Below are positions 19,842-29,651 of a DNA stretch of 64,000 bases, one piece after another. How positions within the stretch are numbered: position 1 is the stretch's first letter; the number at the start of each line of letters is the position of its first letter. Source of the DNA: Corynebacterium parakroppenstedtii (GTDB lineage: Bacteria > Actinomycetota > Actinomycetes > Mycobacteriales > Mycobacteriaceae); the NCBI RefSeq assembly GCF_019754935.1, contig NZ_JAGSOA010000001.1:682001-746000 (forward strand). Reading direction: 5' to 3'. The translations under genes were made by a program, and so were the position numbers. Under the pieces are notes generated by a model, which ran no database searches, was not told where the DNA came from, and saw only the letters and a program-made list of their open reading frames with translations.

Positions 19842-19909
19842 GCAGCCAGACTAACGCACTGCTGGGACAATTGGTAACCCCTGTTGTGAATGTGAATCAT
19901 GTGGGAAAG

Positions 19910-21049
19910 CTAGTTTTCGTCGTCCCCGCGCTGCTGAGCCATCCGCCACCGAATCCCCGCTTCCAGGAAGCCATCAAGGTCCCCATCCAGCACCTTCGAC
20001 GGATCATTGACCTCATAATTCGTGCGCAAATCCTTCACCATCTGGTAGGGATGCAGCACATAGGAGCGCATCTGGTTCCCCCATGAATTGGAACCATCAC
20101 CCTTCAGCGCGTTCATCTCCGCCTGCTCTTCTTCACGCTTCCGCTCTAAGAGCTTCGCGGCCAAGACTCGCATCGCCGACGCCTTGTTCTGGATCTGGGA
20201 TTTTTCGTTCTGGCACGTCACAACAATCCCCGTCGGAATATGCGTCAACCGCACGGCCGAGTCCGTCGTGTTCACCGACTGCCCACCCGGACCCGAGGAT
20301 CGGTACACATCAACCCGGACATCATTCTCATCAATATCAATATGGTCAGTTTTCTCCACGACGGGCAGCACTTCGACCTCAGCGAACGATGTTTGCCGAC
20401 GCCCCTGGTTATCAAAAGGACTGATCCGAACGAGGCGGTGGGTCCCCTGCTCAACAGACAGCTGACCGTACATGTAATCGCCATGCACGATGAACGTAGC
20501 GGACTTGATACCAGCCTCTTCGGCGTACGAAATATCGAACACGTCGATCTTATGCCCATGCTGTTCCGCCCACCGCGTGTACATGCGCATCAACATCTCC
20601 GCCCAGTCCGCGGCATCCACACCACCTGCAGCTGACCGGATATTAACGACGGCCTCACGCTCATCGTATTCCCCCGACAACATCGTCTGGACCTCGAGGG
20701 ATTCGATCTCGTGGCGCAAGGTTTCGCGCTCACTATCTGCCATCTCGCGCGCTTCGTCGGCAGCGTCGGTATCGCCCGCCTCGGTGGCATCGTCGGCAAG
20801 CTCATACATCACGGGCATATCGTCGACACGCTGGCGCAACGTCGTAACTTTCTTAATCTGTGCTTGCACATGGCTCAGTTTCGACGTCACCTGCTGAGCG
20901 TGATCGGGGTCATCCCACAAGGAGGGATCGGACGCCTGTGCTTCAAGTTCGCGTACCTGATCCTTGAGGTCATCGACGTCCACCACTTTTTCAATGGTCG
21001 TCAGGGTGGAATTGAGGTCTTCGAGATCTTGAGAAACGTCCGGATTCAC
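19910..21049 (-). CDS. prfB: peptide chain release factor 2
   Basis: 379 residues. RF2 terminates translation at UGA and UAA. The stop-codon recognition segment [15 protein letters not shown] (SPF tripeptide, about 210) and the peptidyl-transferase motif [17 protein letters not shown] (GGQ, about 255) are both intact. The frame is continuous: the in-frame UGA and programmed frameshift of E. coli prfB are absent, as expected for actinobacteria. The start is GTG at 21047-21049. Confidence 0.95.
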   Translation of the reverse strand: MNPDVSQDLEDLNSTLTTIEKVVDVDDLKDQVRELEAQASDPSLWDDPDHAQQVTSKLSHVQAQIKKVTTLRQRVDDMPVMYELADDATEAGDTDAADEAREMADSERETLRHEIESLEVQTMLSGEYDEREAVVNIRSAAGGVDAADWAEMLMRMYTRWAEQHGHKIDVFDISYAEEAGIKSATFIVHGDYMYGQLSVEQGTHRLVRISPFDNQGRRQTSFAEVEVLPVVEKTDHIDIDENDVRVDVYRSSGPGGQSVNTTDSAVRLTHIPTGIVVTCQNEKSQIQNKASAMRVLAAKLLERKREEEQAEMNALKGDGSNSWGNQMRSYVLHPYQMVKDLRTNYEVNDPSKVLDGDLDGFLEAGIRWRMAQQRGDDEN

Positions 21050-21096
21050 GTGGGTAATCCTAACAGTGTGTCACAGGGGTAGTGCACAATAAGAGT

Positions 21097-22866
21097 ATGG
21101 AATCTTCGGAGGAGCAGGTACCGCACACCATGACGGAGATGGTCAGCGCGCTGGCTAAAACCTTCGCCATCGCCCGCGAGGGGGTGGATGACCAACGGCT
21201 CGCACGGGACATCGTGTACAACGCTGGGCGCCTGGCGTGGCGTTTACGCGAAGGAAAGCAGGCTCGCGGCGGGTTGGCCACGGAGTACAAAACGTCGGTG
21301 TCCGACGTTGTGACCGAAGCTGACCGGGCGGCGGAACAATTTGTCGCTGAGGTACTGGAACTATTGCGGGCCGACGATGGTGTCGTCGGTGAAGAAGGAG
21401 CGTCGCGCCCCTCACAGTCTGGCCGGGTGTGGGTGATCGATCCCGTCGATGGTACCTACAACTTCACTCGCGGATCAGATTACTGGTGTTCTGCGATTGC
21501 GCTGGTGGAAGGAGGTGATGACACCCCCGAAGCCGTTGCCGAGAATCCTGATCGGCTGATTTTGGGAGCCGTCCACCGCCCGGCGATGGGATATACCTGG
21601 ATCGGCGGCCCCTCCATTCCCACCACTCTGGATGATAAAGCGCTGCCCCGGCTTGATTCCACGGCTCACTCGGCAGATCGCGAATGCTTGGGCACATATT
21701 TGCACCCCACTTTTATGAAGCAGCCGGATATTAGGTCCGCGTGGATGGGTGTTGTCGAAGAGTTCGCCAGTGTGCGGATGTTGGGGTCTGGGTCGGTCGA
21801 TTTGGCGTCGGTGGCCCACGGTGAACTCGGCGCGTGGATTCAGCACTCGGTGAAATCATGGGATTGGCTTCCGGGGAAAGCGCTGGTCGAAGGTGTAGGG
21901 GGGACGGCCCGCCGTGTTGACGCCCAGGGAGTGACCTGGTCTATTGCTGGTCCTGAGGGGGTCGTTGACACGATTGAGCGCGCGCTTCGTACGGGTGGGG
22001 CTAATTCGTCTACTTCTTCGTCTACTTCGACCCCGTTGCCGTGGGCGAGCAGCAAGTATGGCGATGATGTTGACCGTGCTCTTCGGCTGGCAGATGCGGC
22101 CGACGCGATCACGATGAAGCGATTCCTCTCCTCCGAGCTGCAGGTCAGCGCTAAACCGGATATGACCCCTGTGTCCGACGCGGATTTGGACACCGAGCGC
22201 ACCCTCCGTGGGCTATTGAGTACGGAGTGCCCTGATGACGAGGTCCTTGGGGAGGAGTTCGGTGGCGAGCCGGTCTTGTCGGGCCGCCAGTGGGTGATTG
22301 ACCCCATCGATGGGACGAAGAACTATGTTCGCGGGGTCCCCGTGTGGGCGACGCTCATTTCGTTGATGGTGGACGGGTACCCGCAGGTTGGTGTTGTGTC
22401 TGCCCCGGCGCTCGGCCGCAGATGGATTGGCATCACGGGTGAAGCTGCCTGGGCTCTTGGTAACGGTGCAACGCCGAGCGGCACAGTGCCGAGTGCCGCA
22501 CTGCGGAAACTGTCGGTGTCCACGGTGGGCAATGTGGGCGATAGCTCGATCTCCATGTCATCGCTTGGGGGTTGGAAAGATCGAGGCCTACGAGATGCGT
22601 TTGTATCTCTTACCGACGACGCCTGGCGCTTGCGAGGATTCGGCGATTTTTACTCCTACTGCCTGGTTGCGGAGGGTGCCGTCGACATCGCCGCGGAACC
22701 GGAAGTGTCGCTGTGGGATTTAGCTGCGCTGGTGCCCGTGGTTGAGGGAGCTGGCGGAACGTTTACATCCCTTGCCGGTGAGCGCGGTCCGCATGGTGGC
22801 GATGCTGTGGCCACGAACGGGATTCTCCACGAGACCGTCCGTCGTCGGTTAACCGACGAGGATTAA
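21097..22866 (+). CDS. fused inositol-monophosphatase-like / HisN-like phosphatase
   Basis: 589 residues with two complete inositol-monophosphatase domains. Domain 1 has [17 protein letters not shown] and [11 protein letters not shown] (about 113); domain 2 has [22 protein letters not shown] and [14 protein letters not shown] (about 401), then [18 protein letters not shown] Ser/Thr linker (about 303-312) joins them. In C. glutamicum two adjacent genes near prfB encode an IMPase and the histidinol-phosphate phosphatase HisN; domain 2 resembles HisN. Domain 1 has EEG-A and DPVDGT metal ligands, so both may be active. The ATG at 21097 was chosen; GTG at 21082 and ATG at 21130 are alternatives. 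It diverges from prfB. Confidence 0.85.
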   Translation: MESSEEQVPHTMTEMVSALAKTFAIAREGVDDQRLARDIVYNAGRLAWRLREGKQARGGLATEYKTSVSDVVTEADRAAEQFVAEVLELLRADDGVVGEEGASRPSQSGRVWVIDPVDGTYNFTRGSDYWCSAIALVEGGDDTPEAVAENPDRLILGAVHRPAMGYTWIGGPSIPTTLDDKALPRLDSTAHSADRECLGTYLHPTFMKQPDIRSAWMGVVEEFASVRMLGSGSVDLASVAHGELGAWIQHSVKSWDWLPGKALVEGVGGTARRVDAQGVTWSIAGPEGVVDTIERALRTGGANSSTSSSTSTPLPWASSKYGDDVDRALRLADAADAITMKRFLSSELQVSAKPDMTPVSDADLDTERTLRGLLSTECPDDEVLGEEFGGEPVLSGRQWVIDPIDGTKNYVRGVPVWATLISLMVDGYPQVGVVSAPALGRRWIGITGEAAWALGNGATPSGTVPSAALRKLSVSTVGNVGDSSISMSSLGGWKDRGLRDAFVSLTDDAWRLRGFGDFYSYCLVAEGAVDIAAEPEVSLWDLAALVPVVEGAGGTFTSLAGERGPHGGDAVATNGILHETVRRRLTDED

Positions 22867-22949
22867 CCCCGGCGCGCCCGATCGTGGCGCGGTAGGCCAC
22901 AGTTCGCCAGGCCGAGCGAGCCATGCCGCGGCGTATCCAGCGGACACCA

Positions 22950-23879
22950 CTACCCCAGGCGGAATCCGTTTCCAGGGCCGGCCGTCGCGTTGAGCGAATT
23001 CAAGATGGCCTGCATGTCGATGACATCGGTCGGCGTGAAGAGGGAGCCCTGCGCTGGGAAGCGGCAAGAAATCGGTCCCGGGCTTCCTTCGACAAGTCCA
23101 ACAATCCGGTTCCCTAGCAGAACTGGGGCTCCGGAGTCGCCGTGCGTTGCGCATACTTGCGTGAGATAGTGCGAATCTGCGGGGGCCTCCCACGCCTGTC
23201 CGCATGTCCAGCCGGTGGAAATACCGTTCTTGCACAATTGGACTCCCGGCGCGACACCGCCACCACCGATGCCGTCAGCAGTAACTTGTCCATAGGACGA
23301 TGTCACTCGGGCATTGTCTTTAAGCTCAATGACGGAGTACTTGGGGTTCTCGCTGGTACGGACGACAGTGCCTGATACTCCGACGTCCTGCGAGTCCATC
23401 GAAGTCACAGGACTTCCGACCGGTCCGCAGTGCCCAGCGGTGATAGCCATAGCCCGCCCATTAGAGTCGTGGCCGGCTGCGGTGACTGTACAAATCGCGT
23501 TGCCCACAAACACCGGGGTTCCCGGGCCATAGAGGGAAATTCCCTGCTTAGCGAGCTCTACCGCCTCAGCAGGTGCCGGCGGAGAGGGGAAATAAACGCC
23601 TTGAATTCGATGCTCGCCAGCCATTCCGGTCTGGGCGACGATGTCGTCGAAAAGACCGTACTCCGTGGAAGACTCCGTCGAAGGTGCAGCATCGGATGCC
23701 GTAGCTGCAGTGTCGGGGTCAGCGTCGTTAATTATCGGTGACTCGGAAGCGGCCGGATTATCTGCCGGGGTATCCGTCGGCGCGTCTGATGCATGAGCTA
23801 CCCCACCAACACCGACACACAACGCCGCCGAGGCGAGCACTGCTAAACCAGCACGACTTATTGAGTTAACCAAAGACAT
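22950..23879 (-). CDS. secreted trypsin-like (S1) serine protease
   Basis: 309 residues. Signal peptide of about 30 residues (SLVNSISRAGLAVLASAALC... ending VAHASDA), then an Asp/Pro/Ser-rich propeptide (about 30-75) and a chymotrypsin-fold domain. The catalytic His is in AITAGHCG, the Ser in THGDSGAPV; the Asp is likely in the YSVIELKDNARV strand. Several Cys pairs flank the catalytic motifs, as in secreted actinobacterial proteases. The start at 23877-23879 has AAGGA seven bases upstream; the frame continues 23 codons further. No partner gene is nearby. Confidence 0.85.
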   Translation of the reverse strand: MSLVNSISRAGLAVLASAALCVGVGGVAHASDAPTDTPADNPAASESPIINDADPDTAATASDAAPSTESSTEYGLFDDIVAQTGMAGEHRIQGVYFPSPPAPAEAVELAKQGISLYGPGTPVFVGNAICTVTAAGHDSNGRAMAITAGHCGPVGSPVTSMDSQDVGVSGTVVRTSENPKYSVIELKDNARVTSSYGQVTADGIGGGGVAPGVQLCKNGISTGWTCGQAWEAPADSHYLTQVCATHGDSGAPVLLGNRIVGLVEGSPGPISCRFPAQGSLFTPTDVIDMQAILNSLNATAGPGNGFRLG

Positions 23880-24226
23880 AACGACATCCTTGCTGTACAT
23901 GTCTGTATATAGCGGACCGAAAACCACTGGAATAAGTCCAGAAAACATGGCTACACAGGGAATACCCTATGCTGCGACAAGCTCAGTATATCCCTCTATT
24001 CACAGCATTCCCCTATCTTCTATGCAACAAATTAATAACATTGTGACAACGCGACATTGAAGATGCACGAGGCTGCTTCTGAAGGGGGCTACGATCAAAT
24101 CCGTCTCCCATTCCGACAGGGTCATATGCGGCAACATTGGCCCTATCGGCGCGTATGTGGTCAGCGGCCAAAGTGCGTTAGACTTTGCACTCTGCCATCT
24201 CACTCACGAGCTAAACGAAACCTAGA
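23880..24226. other. divergent intergenic region
   Basis: 347 bp between the leftward protease gene and the rightward acyltransferase gene. It must contain both promoters; TTAGACTTTGCACTC around 24178-24192 could belong to the rightward one. No operator, RNA or small gene is evident. Confidence 0.4.
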
Positions 24227-27200
24227 ATGCGTCTTCCAAAACTCTCACCTGCAGGTTTGGGCAAAGCCACCCGCCGAGCGGCACAAGCGGTGCAATCCGC
24301 TGCTCAACAGGGAGGATCCTTGTTGAGGTCTGCCTCCACCATCGGTAATTCACCGAGACCTAGCCAGTCCGCAACGGCTCAGCAGTCCGATCCTGAGCCA
24401 GGTCATTCCGGTTCTTCCACTTCATCCGCGAGCGCGTCTTCCGGTGCCCCTGCGGCGGAATCGTCCGAGGTTGGGTCGTCCAAGGCTGGATCGTCTACGA
24501 CACGCTCGTCCGGCTCAGCAAAAAGTGGTTCGTCGGCCTCATCACAACAATCGACGACGCCTGACGACGGGGCTGCTGACGAAACCAGACGAGCAAGTAA
24601 CAACGGCGAGCGGCAAGGCCGTGGTGAGGTTCGACGCCGTGACAGCCGGAACGACGATCACGCCGGTGTAGAGACGCATTTTCCTGTTTCCCGCACGTCA
24701 ACGCCCGTGAGTGCGCGACGTCGCACATCGGGGTCGCAGAGTTCAACCCGTGAGAGTGACACACCATCTTTTCGGCACGTCGGCCGTGCTCCGGCCGGTG
24801 CTCGTCGTTTAGCTGACGCGCGGACTACTCCTTCGGGAACGTCCGGGATCACGGGCGCAGGTTCCGTCGGGAAGAAAAATGCTGGGCGCAGCCGTGCTGC
24901 AGGATCAGCCCTGTCACGATCACACAGATCGTCTGAGGTTAGTGGTGCTCCGCGGCCCTCATTACGACGGCCGAAACCGCAAGTGTCGGGATCCAGACCA
25001 GACGCATCAGTCTCCGCTGAGCAACGGAGTACCCGGCCTAAGGGTTCGTCAGATAAAAAATCGGCACAGACGACCGGTGCCAAGAAAGCCAGCAGCGCTC
25101 CGGTAAAGAGACAAACGGAGGCCGCACAAGACAAAGCGGACGCCACACAAGCGCACCCTACCGATGAAGACGCGAACGCTTCGCAAGAAATTGCGACGGC
25201 TCCACAAGAAACTGCGAAGGCTTCAGGACCAGAAAAGGTATCTGAGGGAAGTACTCCTGAGGTAAGCCGAAAGTCGTCCGCTCCCCCGAGACCGTCTAAA
25301 GCCGACTACGTCCCCGTCAAAGTCCCACGGTCCACCGGGATATCGCGCTTTACACAGGGCACCGCGCTTCCACAGCGGATCGAACCGCGGTCGGAGCGCA
25401 AATCAGGCAAGGGACGCCGAAAGAAATCATCGCGCGCAGAGTCATCGCGGGCGGGCGTGTCCGCCTCCCCATCGAGAGATGGATCGCAAAGCGTTAGGTC
25501 TTCCACGGGAACACCGTCGGCAAGAACTCAGACCGCAGTCGCACCACAACCCAGCCCGGCCAAAGGCAAAGCCGCCGAAAGAAAGACGTCAACCAAGGGC
25601 GCTCCGACAGGGATTAGACATGTCCCCGGGATTGATGGGCTCCGTGGGCTCGCCGTTATTTCGGTGGTGATTTACCACCTTTTCGGCAACGTACTCCCCG
25701 GCGGTTATCTGGGCGTCGACGTATTCTTCGTACTCAGTGGATTCCTCATCACATCCCTGCTGCTTCGGGAATTCGTTTATTCCCGCACCATTAGCCTTAA
25801 GAACTTCTGGATACGCCGCGTAAGGCGTATTGCCCCCGCAGCCATCAGCACGCTTGTCATTTGCGCAGCTATCGCGGGAGTAATCGGCGGCGACGTCAAT
25901 GTGAACCTGGGCAGACAGTTCTGGTCGTCGGCACTCTTTGTGAACAACTGGGTTCAGATCGCCCACTCGCAGAGCTATTTCGCACAGTCTGAGCTGCCGA
26001 TCTTCGCTCACTACTGGTCCCTCTCGGTTGAGGAACAGTTCTACATTATTTGGCCGCTCATCGTTTCACTATTGCTCGTGATCTTACGCAAAACACCGCG
26101 GCTGATCGGGAAACTGGCCCTCCTGGGTGCCGTTGTGTCTGCGCTAGCGATGGCCATCATTGTCGACCCCGGACACGACGCAACCCGCGTGTACTACGGC
26201 ACCGACACCCACGCATTCGGGCTGCTCATCGGCGCGGCTTTGGCGTCGATCACCATTTCGTCGTCAACCGAAAAACGTGGCGACACCTGGGGATACCGCG
26301 AGGGGCTCCTGCAACATGGGCGGATCTTAAGTCTTTTGGCTATTCCCGCGCTCGCGGTGCAGATCTTCTACTTCTTCTGGCTTGGTGACCAAGACACCTT
26401 CACGTACCGAGGCGGCCTCATCAGCAGTTCCTTGATCGTCGCCATCATCATTGCATCTGTCGTCCGGAACAATGGCCCGGTAGCGGCGATTTTCCGGAAC
26501 AAGGTTTTGCGCCACCTCGGTTTCATTTCGTTCTCGCTGTATTTGTGGCACGTCCCGGCCAATCTGTTCATCGTGACGCTGTTCCAGGATTACGAGTGGG
26601 GTCGGAAGAAATGGATCACGGGGCTCATCGCGATCGTCATTTCGTTAGTCGCGGCTGAGCTGAGCTTCCGCTTCATCGAGACACCGATCCGCCGGTACGG
26701 GTTCATCGAAAGTACACGGAAACTGAGCTACGCGATTTTCGGCGAGCGTTCCACCAGCCGGCAACGGTTCGGCGGCGCGATGGTGCCCGCAGCCATGATC
26801 CTGTGCTGTGTTTTCGCAGGTCTGGCTATTCACAACACCAGTCACGGAACCGCGCTGGAATCCGAGTTGGAGCGTTTACAAGCGGAAAACCGCTCTGAAC
26901 GAAGCGCTGTCAAACCGGCTCCCAAAGTCGTGACACATGACGTGCCTAAAGACGGGACAAATATCAACGCGATTGGGGATTCCGTCATGCTCGCTTCCCA
27001 GGCCGAGCTGCAAAAGCGCTTCCCCGGTATCGACATCAACGCCGAGGTTTCCCGCCACTACCAGGCCGCTCCCGCGATCATAGCCGACCTCAAAGCCCAG
27101 GACGCGCTGCGTCAATTCGTCTTCCTGGGGTTCGGCACGAATGGGCAAGCATTCCCCGGCCAGCTGGACGAGATCATCAAGTCGATCGGCCCGAAACACA

Positions 27201-27466
27201 CCATCGTTATCGCGATGCCCTATGGCGACCGTTGGTACATGCAAGACGCTCAACAACAAGTTGTCGACGCTGCCAAGAAGTACCCGAACGTCTACGCGGC
27301 GGACTGGTGTGCGTACGCCGACGACCACGTCAGTGAACTCGCGAGCGATGAGATACACCCGCGCGGGAACGCCACGGTGGGGTATACCAATGCGTTCGTC
27401 GCTGCACTCAAGCAGTGGGCAAGTGGAAAGAAAGATGTACCACCGATTTGCCCGCCGGCAGCATAA
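24227..27466 (+). CDS. acyltransferase-3 / SGNH protein with long disordered N-terminus
   Basis: 1079 residues. Residues 1 to about 460 are low-complexity (Ser, Ala, Arg, Lys, Thr, Pro) and probably disordered in the cytoplasm. The OafA-type acyltransferase domain begins GIDGLRGLAVISVVIYHLF (about 468; catalytic His in YHLF) with about ten to eleven helices. A short coiled segment ELERLQAEN precedes an extracytoplasmic SGNH domain: NAIGDSVML (Ser about 916), GFGTNG, and DEIHP (Asp/His). Such proteins carry acyl groups across the membrane to cell-surface glycans; the acceptor is unknown. The family normally ends near 650-700 residues, so the N-terminus is unusual. Confidence 0.85.
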   Translation: MRLPKLSPAGLGKATRRAAQAVQSAAQQGGSLLRSASTIGNSPRPSQSATAQQSDPEPGHSGSSTSSASASSGAPAAESSEVGSSKAGSSTTRSSGSAKSGSSASSQQSTTPDDGAADETRRASNNGERQGRGEVRRRDSRNDDHAGVETHFPVSRTSTPVSARRRTSGSQSSTRESDTPSFRHVGRAPAGARRLADARTTPSGTSGITGAGSVGKKNAGRSRAAGSALSRSHRSSEVSGAPRPSLRRPKPQVSGSRPDASVSAEQRSTRPKGSSDKKSAQTTGAKKASSAPVKRQTEAAQDKADATQAHPTDEDANASQEIATAPQETAKASGPEKVSEGSTPEVSRKSSAPPRPSKADYVPVKVPRSTGISRFTQGTALPQRIEPRSERKSGKGRRKKSSRAESSRAGVSASPSRDGSQSVRSSTGTPSARTQTAVAPQPSPAKGKAAERKTSTKGAPTGIRHVPGIDGLRGLAVISVVIYHLFGNVLPGGYLGVDVFFVLSGFLITSLLLREFVYSRTISLKNFWIRRVRRIAPAAISTLVICAAIAGVIGGDVNVNLGRQFWSSALFVNNWVQIAHSQSYFAQSELPIFAHYWSLSVEEQFYIIWPLIVSLLLVILRKTPRLIGKLALLGAVVSALAMAIIVDPGHDATRVYYGTDTHAFGLLIGAALASITISSSTEKRGDTWGYREGLLQHGRILSLLAIPALAVQIFYFFWLGDQDTFTYRGGLISSSLIVAIIIASVVRNNGPVAAIFRNKVLRHLGFISFSLYLWHVPANLFIVTLFQDYEWGRKKWITGLIAIVISLVAAELSFRFIETPIRRYGFIESTRKLSYAIFGERSTSRQRFGGAMVPAAMILCCVFAGLAIHNTSHGTALESELERLQAENRSERSAVKPAPKVVTHDVPKDGTNINAIGDSVMLASQAELQKRFPGIDINAEVSRHYQAAPAIIADLKAQDALRQFVFLGFGTNGQAFPGQLDEIIKSIGPKHTIVIAMPYGDRWYMQDAQQQVVDAAKKYPNVYAADWCAYADDHVSELASDEIHPRGNATVGYTNAFVAALKQWASGKKDVPPICPPAA

Positions 27467-27555
27467 GACAATAATCCCGGAGTTCACTACTTTCGGGGGC
27501 GACAAACAGATAGTTGCTATGTCCGTCATGTGGGTAAAGAGCCTGCGGTAAGGGT

Positions 27556-28326
27556 ATGGATACCAAACAAGGACGCGTTCAAGACAAAGTCACACTGATC
27601 ACCGGAGCTGCCTCGGGCATGGGTGAGTCCCACGCCCGGGTATTGGCTTCGCAGGGAGCCAAGGTAGCCCTGGCAGATATCGCAGATGACAAGGGCACCG
27701 AGCTCGCCAAGGACCTCAACGAGAAGTACGGCGACGGCACAGCTGTTTTTGTCCACCTCGATGTCACCGATTTCGATAACTGGACCGAGGCAGTGGAGAA
27801 AACCGTAGAGGCCTTCGGACACCTGGATGTTTTGGTCAATAATGCCGGGGTTTTCACCGCAGGCGACGTGGAAGAGGCTTCGCTGAAGGACTGGGACCTG
27901 ACCCTGGCCATCGACCTCACCGGGACGTTCTACGGCATGAAGGCTGCGGTTCCGGAGCTCAAGAAGAGGGAAACCTCCTCGATCATTAACATTTCTTCCA
28001 TCGCGGGGCTCGTCGGCTTTAAACACCGTGCGGCCTACGCCACCGCTAAGTGGGGTGTTCAAGGCCTAACCAAGACCTCGGCTCTGGACCTGGGTAAGTA
28101 CGGCATCCGAGTCAACTCTGTCCACCCCGGCAGCGTGAATACTCCGTTGACCGCGAACCTCAAGCGCGGCTTCGGCCAGATTCCGCTAGACCGCGCTGCC
28201 GAACCGACCGAAATCTCCCAGCTCATCGTGTACTTAGCTTCCGACGAATCTACGTTCGCCTCCGGCGGATCCTTCGTCCTGGACGGCGGAGAAACCGCAG
28301 GAAACAACTTGCGTGACGATCAATAA
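27556..28326 (+). CDS. short-chain dehydrogenase/reductase (complete copy)
   Basis: 256-residue classical SDR. TGAASGMG (about 17-24) binds NAD(P), NNAG is at about 95, INISSIAG carries the catalytic Ser and YATAK the Tyr-Lys pair; the VHPGSVNTPL segment is typical of the hydroxysteroid/alcohol dehydrogenase branch. The substrate is unknown. The ATG is close behind AAGGG, which is tight spacing. The last ~260 bp recur, diverged, at 34026-34286 behind a truncated copy, so this gene marks the left border of the accessory block. Confidence 0.85.
   Translation: MDTKQGRVQDKVTLITGAASGMGESHARVLASQGAKVALADIADDKGTELAKDLNEKYGDGTAVFVHLDVTDFDNWTEAVEKTVEAFGHLDVLVNNAGVFTAGDVEEASLKDWDLTLAIDLTGTFYGMKAAVPELKKRETSSIINISSIAGLVGFKHRAAYATAKWGVQGLTKTSALDLGKYGIRVNSVHPGSVNTPLTANLKRGFGQIPLDRAAEPTEISQLIVYLASDESTFASGGSFVLDGGETAGNNLRDDQ
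28066..28326 (+). repeat. left copy of ~261-bp diverged direct repeat (SDR 3' end)
   Basis: Pairs with 34026-34286. I count about 22 mismatches in 261 positions (about 92% identity). Nearly all differences are synonymous; only Tyr/Asp, Ala/Val and Gln/Lys change the protein. Similarity begins sharply at CTAACCAAGACCTCGG and ends at the stop codon. Confidence 0.9.
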
Positions 28327-28524
28327 AGCGCGAATGAACGTAATAACCAGAGGTTATACGGACTATAGACTAGCCATTCGAGTGCGCATATTTGTCGGTG
28401 GACACTACCGAATGGTCTAACGAAATCTGGTTGATTTACGGAGGTTGCGCAGAAGTGCGCAATAGCGTCCACACGGTGTGATTAGCTTTAGGTTCAAGAG
28501 TTGACCCCATCCCAGCTTTGTGGC

Positions 28525-29034
28525 TTAAAGCCTGGAAAAAAGACGTGGATAGCGATTCTTCAAAGCCATAACTAGATCTGGATCCTCCAGAAGAAACGTT
28601 AGCTGCGTGAGCAAATCTTCTGGATACCGGTTCTCAACCTCCGCTAATGAAGCAGCGAGTTCGTCCTGGAAAGACCTTTTTAGATCCTTGATTCTTTCCA
28701 CCATCTCGCGCCCCTTGGGCGTTAGGGCGTGAAGAGTTGCTCTTCTATCAGTCACAGACCGGGAGGTCACGGTGAGACCCTTTGCTGCAAGCGTTGCCAG
28801 GAGTCGACTTGGACTACCCGATTCACAAATTAAATACTCCCCAACCTCGCGGGTACTCATCGGACCATACATTCCGATGACTTCTATCGTTTCGGACTGG
28901 GAAGTAGTTAGATCTAATTGCGCGAATAGGTTGTTGAGTTTGCGGTTACCTTGCCTCTGAAGCGCCAAGATGAGGTAGCGAATTTCCTCCGGGTAACTAG
29001 CTAGGGTCTCAGCCAAAGGACACGTTCCTTTCAT
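28525..29034 (-). CDS. MarR-family transcriptional regulator
   Basis: 169 residues, winged-helix MarR fold. Visible parts are the dimer helix ALQRQGNRKLNNLFAQ, the recognition region GEYLICESGSPSRLLATLAAKGLTV (about 65-90) and the wing SVTDRRATLHALTPKGREMVE. It probably represses the divergent ribB operon and/or its own operon in response to a small ligand. It overlaps the SRPBCC gene before it by 26 nt. The ATG at 29034 has no obvious Shine-Dalgarno; a TTG at 29016 has AAAGGA nine bases upstream and may be the real start. Confidence 0.85.
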   Translation of the reverse strand: MKGTCPLAETLASYPEEIRYLILALQRQGNRKLNNLFAQLDLTTSQSETIEVIGMYGPMSTREVGEYLICESGSPSRLLATLAAKGLTVTSRSVTDRRATLHALTPKGREMVERIKDLKRSFQDELAASLAEVENRYPEDLLTQLTFLLEDPDLVMALKNRYPRLFSRL

Positions 29035-29473
29035 CTGCGGAGTTATCCAAATAACAAGCTAGTCGTGCGAGACGTTTAGCCGGCACGTTCGAGTTCTCCG
29101 CAGCTCCGATAAGGGCGACGAGGAATCCTCGTTGCACAATTGTATGAGTTACTTGAGTGCCCTGCGATTGAGGCGAAAGCCGGAATGATGTTTCCTCAGT
29201 TAATCCTGGGACGGTAATAGACATGTTGATGGTGTGAAGGTCTGAGTGGCCATAGACCAGGATCCCCCTGAGCAGTCGGTGGACGCTGATCACGAAGGTG
29301 CCGGTCGTGTCGGATTCCTCGACGGTACTGATTGCAGGATTCCATTCGGGAAGAACCCTACCATCTAAGAGTAGACGACAAATTGACTGCACATCATGAT
29401 AAAAGAATTCAGATGACGAATATCTCAATTTCCATGACATATCATAGAGTTTACTTTTCCTCCTAAAGTACAC
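29009..29473 (-). CDS. SRPBCC / polyketide-cyclase-like protein
   Basis: 154 residues with the Bet v1-like pattern: DVQSICRLLLDGRVLPEWNPAISTVEE (helices and first strands), then alternating strands (GTFVISVHRLLRGILVYGH, TEETSFRLSPQSQGTQVTHTIVQRG) and a long C-terminal helix (NVPAKRLARLACYLDN). These proteins bind hydrophobic ligands or act as cyclases. The start is GTG at 29471-29473 with AAGGTG upstream. It is the first gene of the leftward operon and is followed by the MarR gene, suggesting it binds or makes the regulator's ligand (inference). Confidence 0.65.
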   Translation of the reverse strand: MYFRRKSKLYDMSWKLRYSSSEFFYHDVQSICRLLLDGRVLPEWNPAISTVEESDTTGTFVISVHRLLRGILVYGHSDLHTINMSITVPGLTEETSFRLSPQSQGTQVTHTIVQRGFLVALIGAAENSNVPAKRLARLACYLDNSADERNVSFG

Positions 29474-29598
29474 AAGATCAACACCTTACCCCTTCCGATC
29501 ATAAGGTCTACAACGGCGCTTATATGCACATTTTACCCCCATATTAAGGGTATTTAGGTGAGCAACTCGCAATCCGCACGAAGCCTATGTATATATAT

Positions 29599-29628
29599 CC
29601 ATGACGCGACATACATGTCGTGTCATGG
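29599..29628. promoter_or_regulatory. 30-bp near-perfect palindrome, candidate operator
   Basis: Arms CCATGACGCGACAT and ATGTCGTGTCATGG are separated by AC and differ at one position. The site lies between the divergent SRPBCC-MarR and ribB operons, directly after an AT-rich TATGTATATATAT stretch and 24 bp before the ribB start. Position and symmetry suit a MarR dimer (or tandem dimers). It could also fold as a hairpin in the ribB leader. Confidence 0.65.
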
Positions 29629-29651
29629 GTTTGTGGATAAAGGAGCCTAAA

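Noticed and set aside
19910-21049. Programmed frameshift in prfB
   Set aside because: The frame is continuous from GTG to stop with no in-frame UGA near codon 25.
24403-24767. Minus-strand frames under the acyltransferase N-terminus
   Set aside because: Acidic or Arg-rich mirror images of the low-complexity Ser/Arg coding strand; no start signals.
28327-28524. IS or transposon end after the complete SDR, including the hairpin TTGCGCA-GAAG-TGCGCAA
   Set aside because: No transposase remnant, no matching inverted repeat near 33874-34025 and no target duplication seen.
29474-29651. FMN riboswitch before ribB
   Set aside because: None of the conserved RFN segments is present; the leader instead holds a protein-operator-like palindrome.
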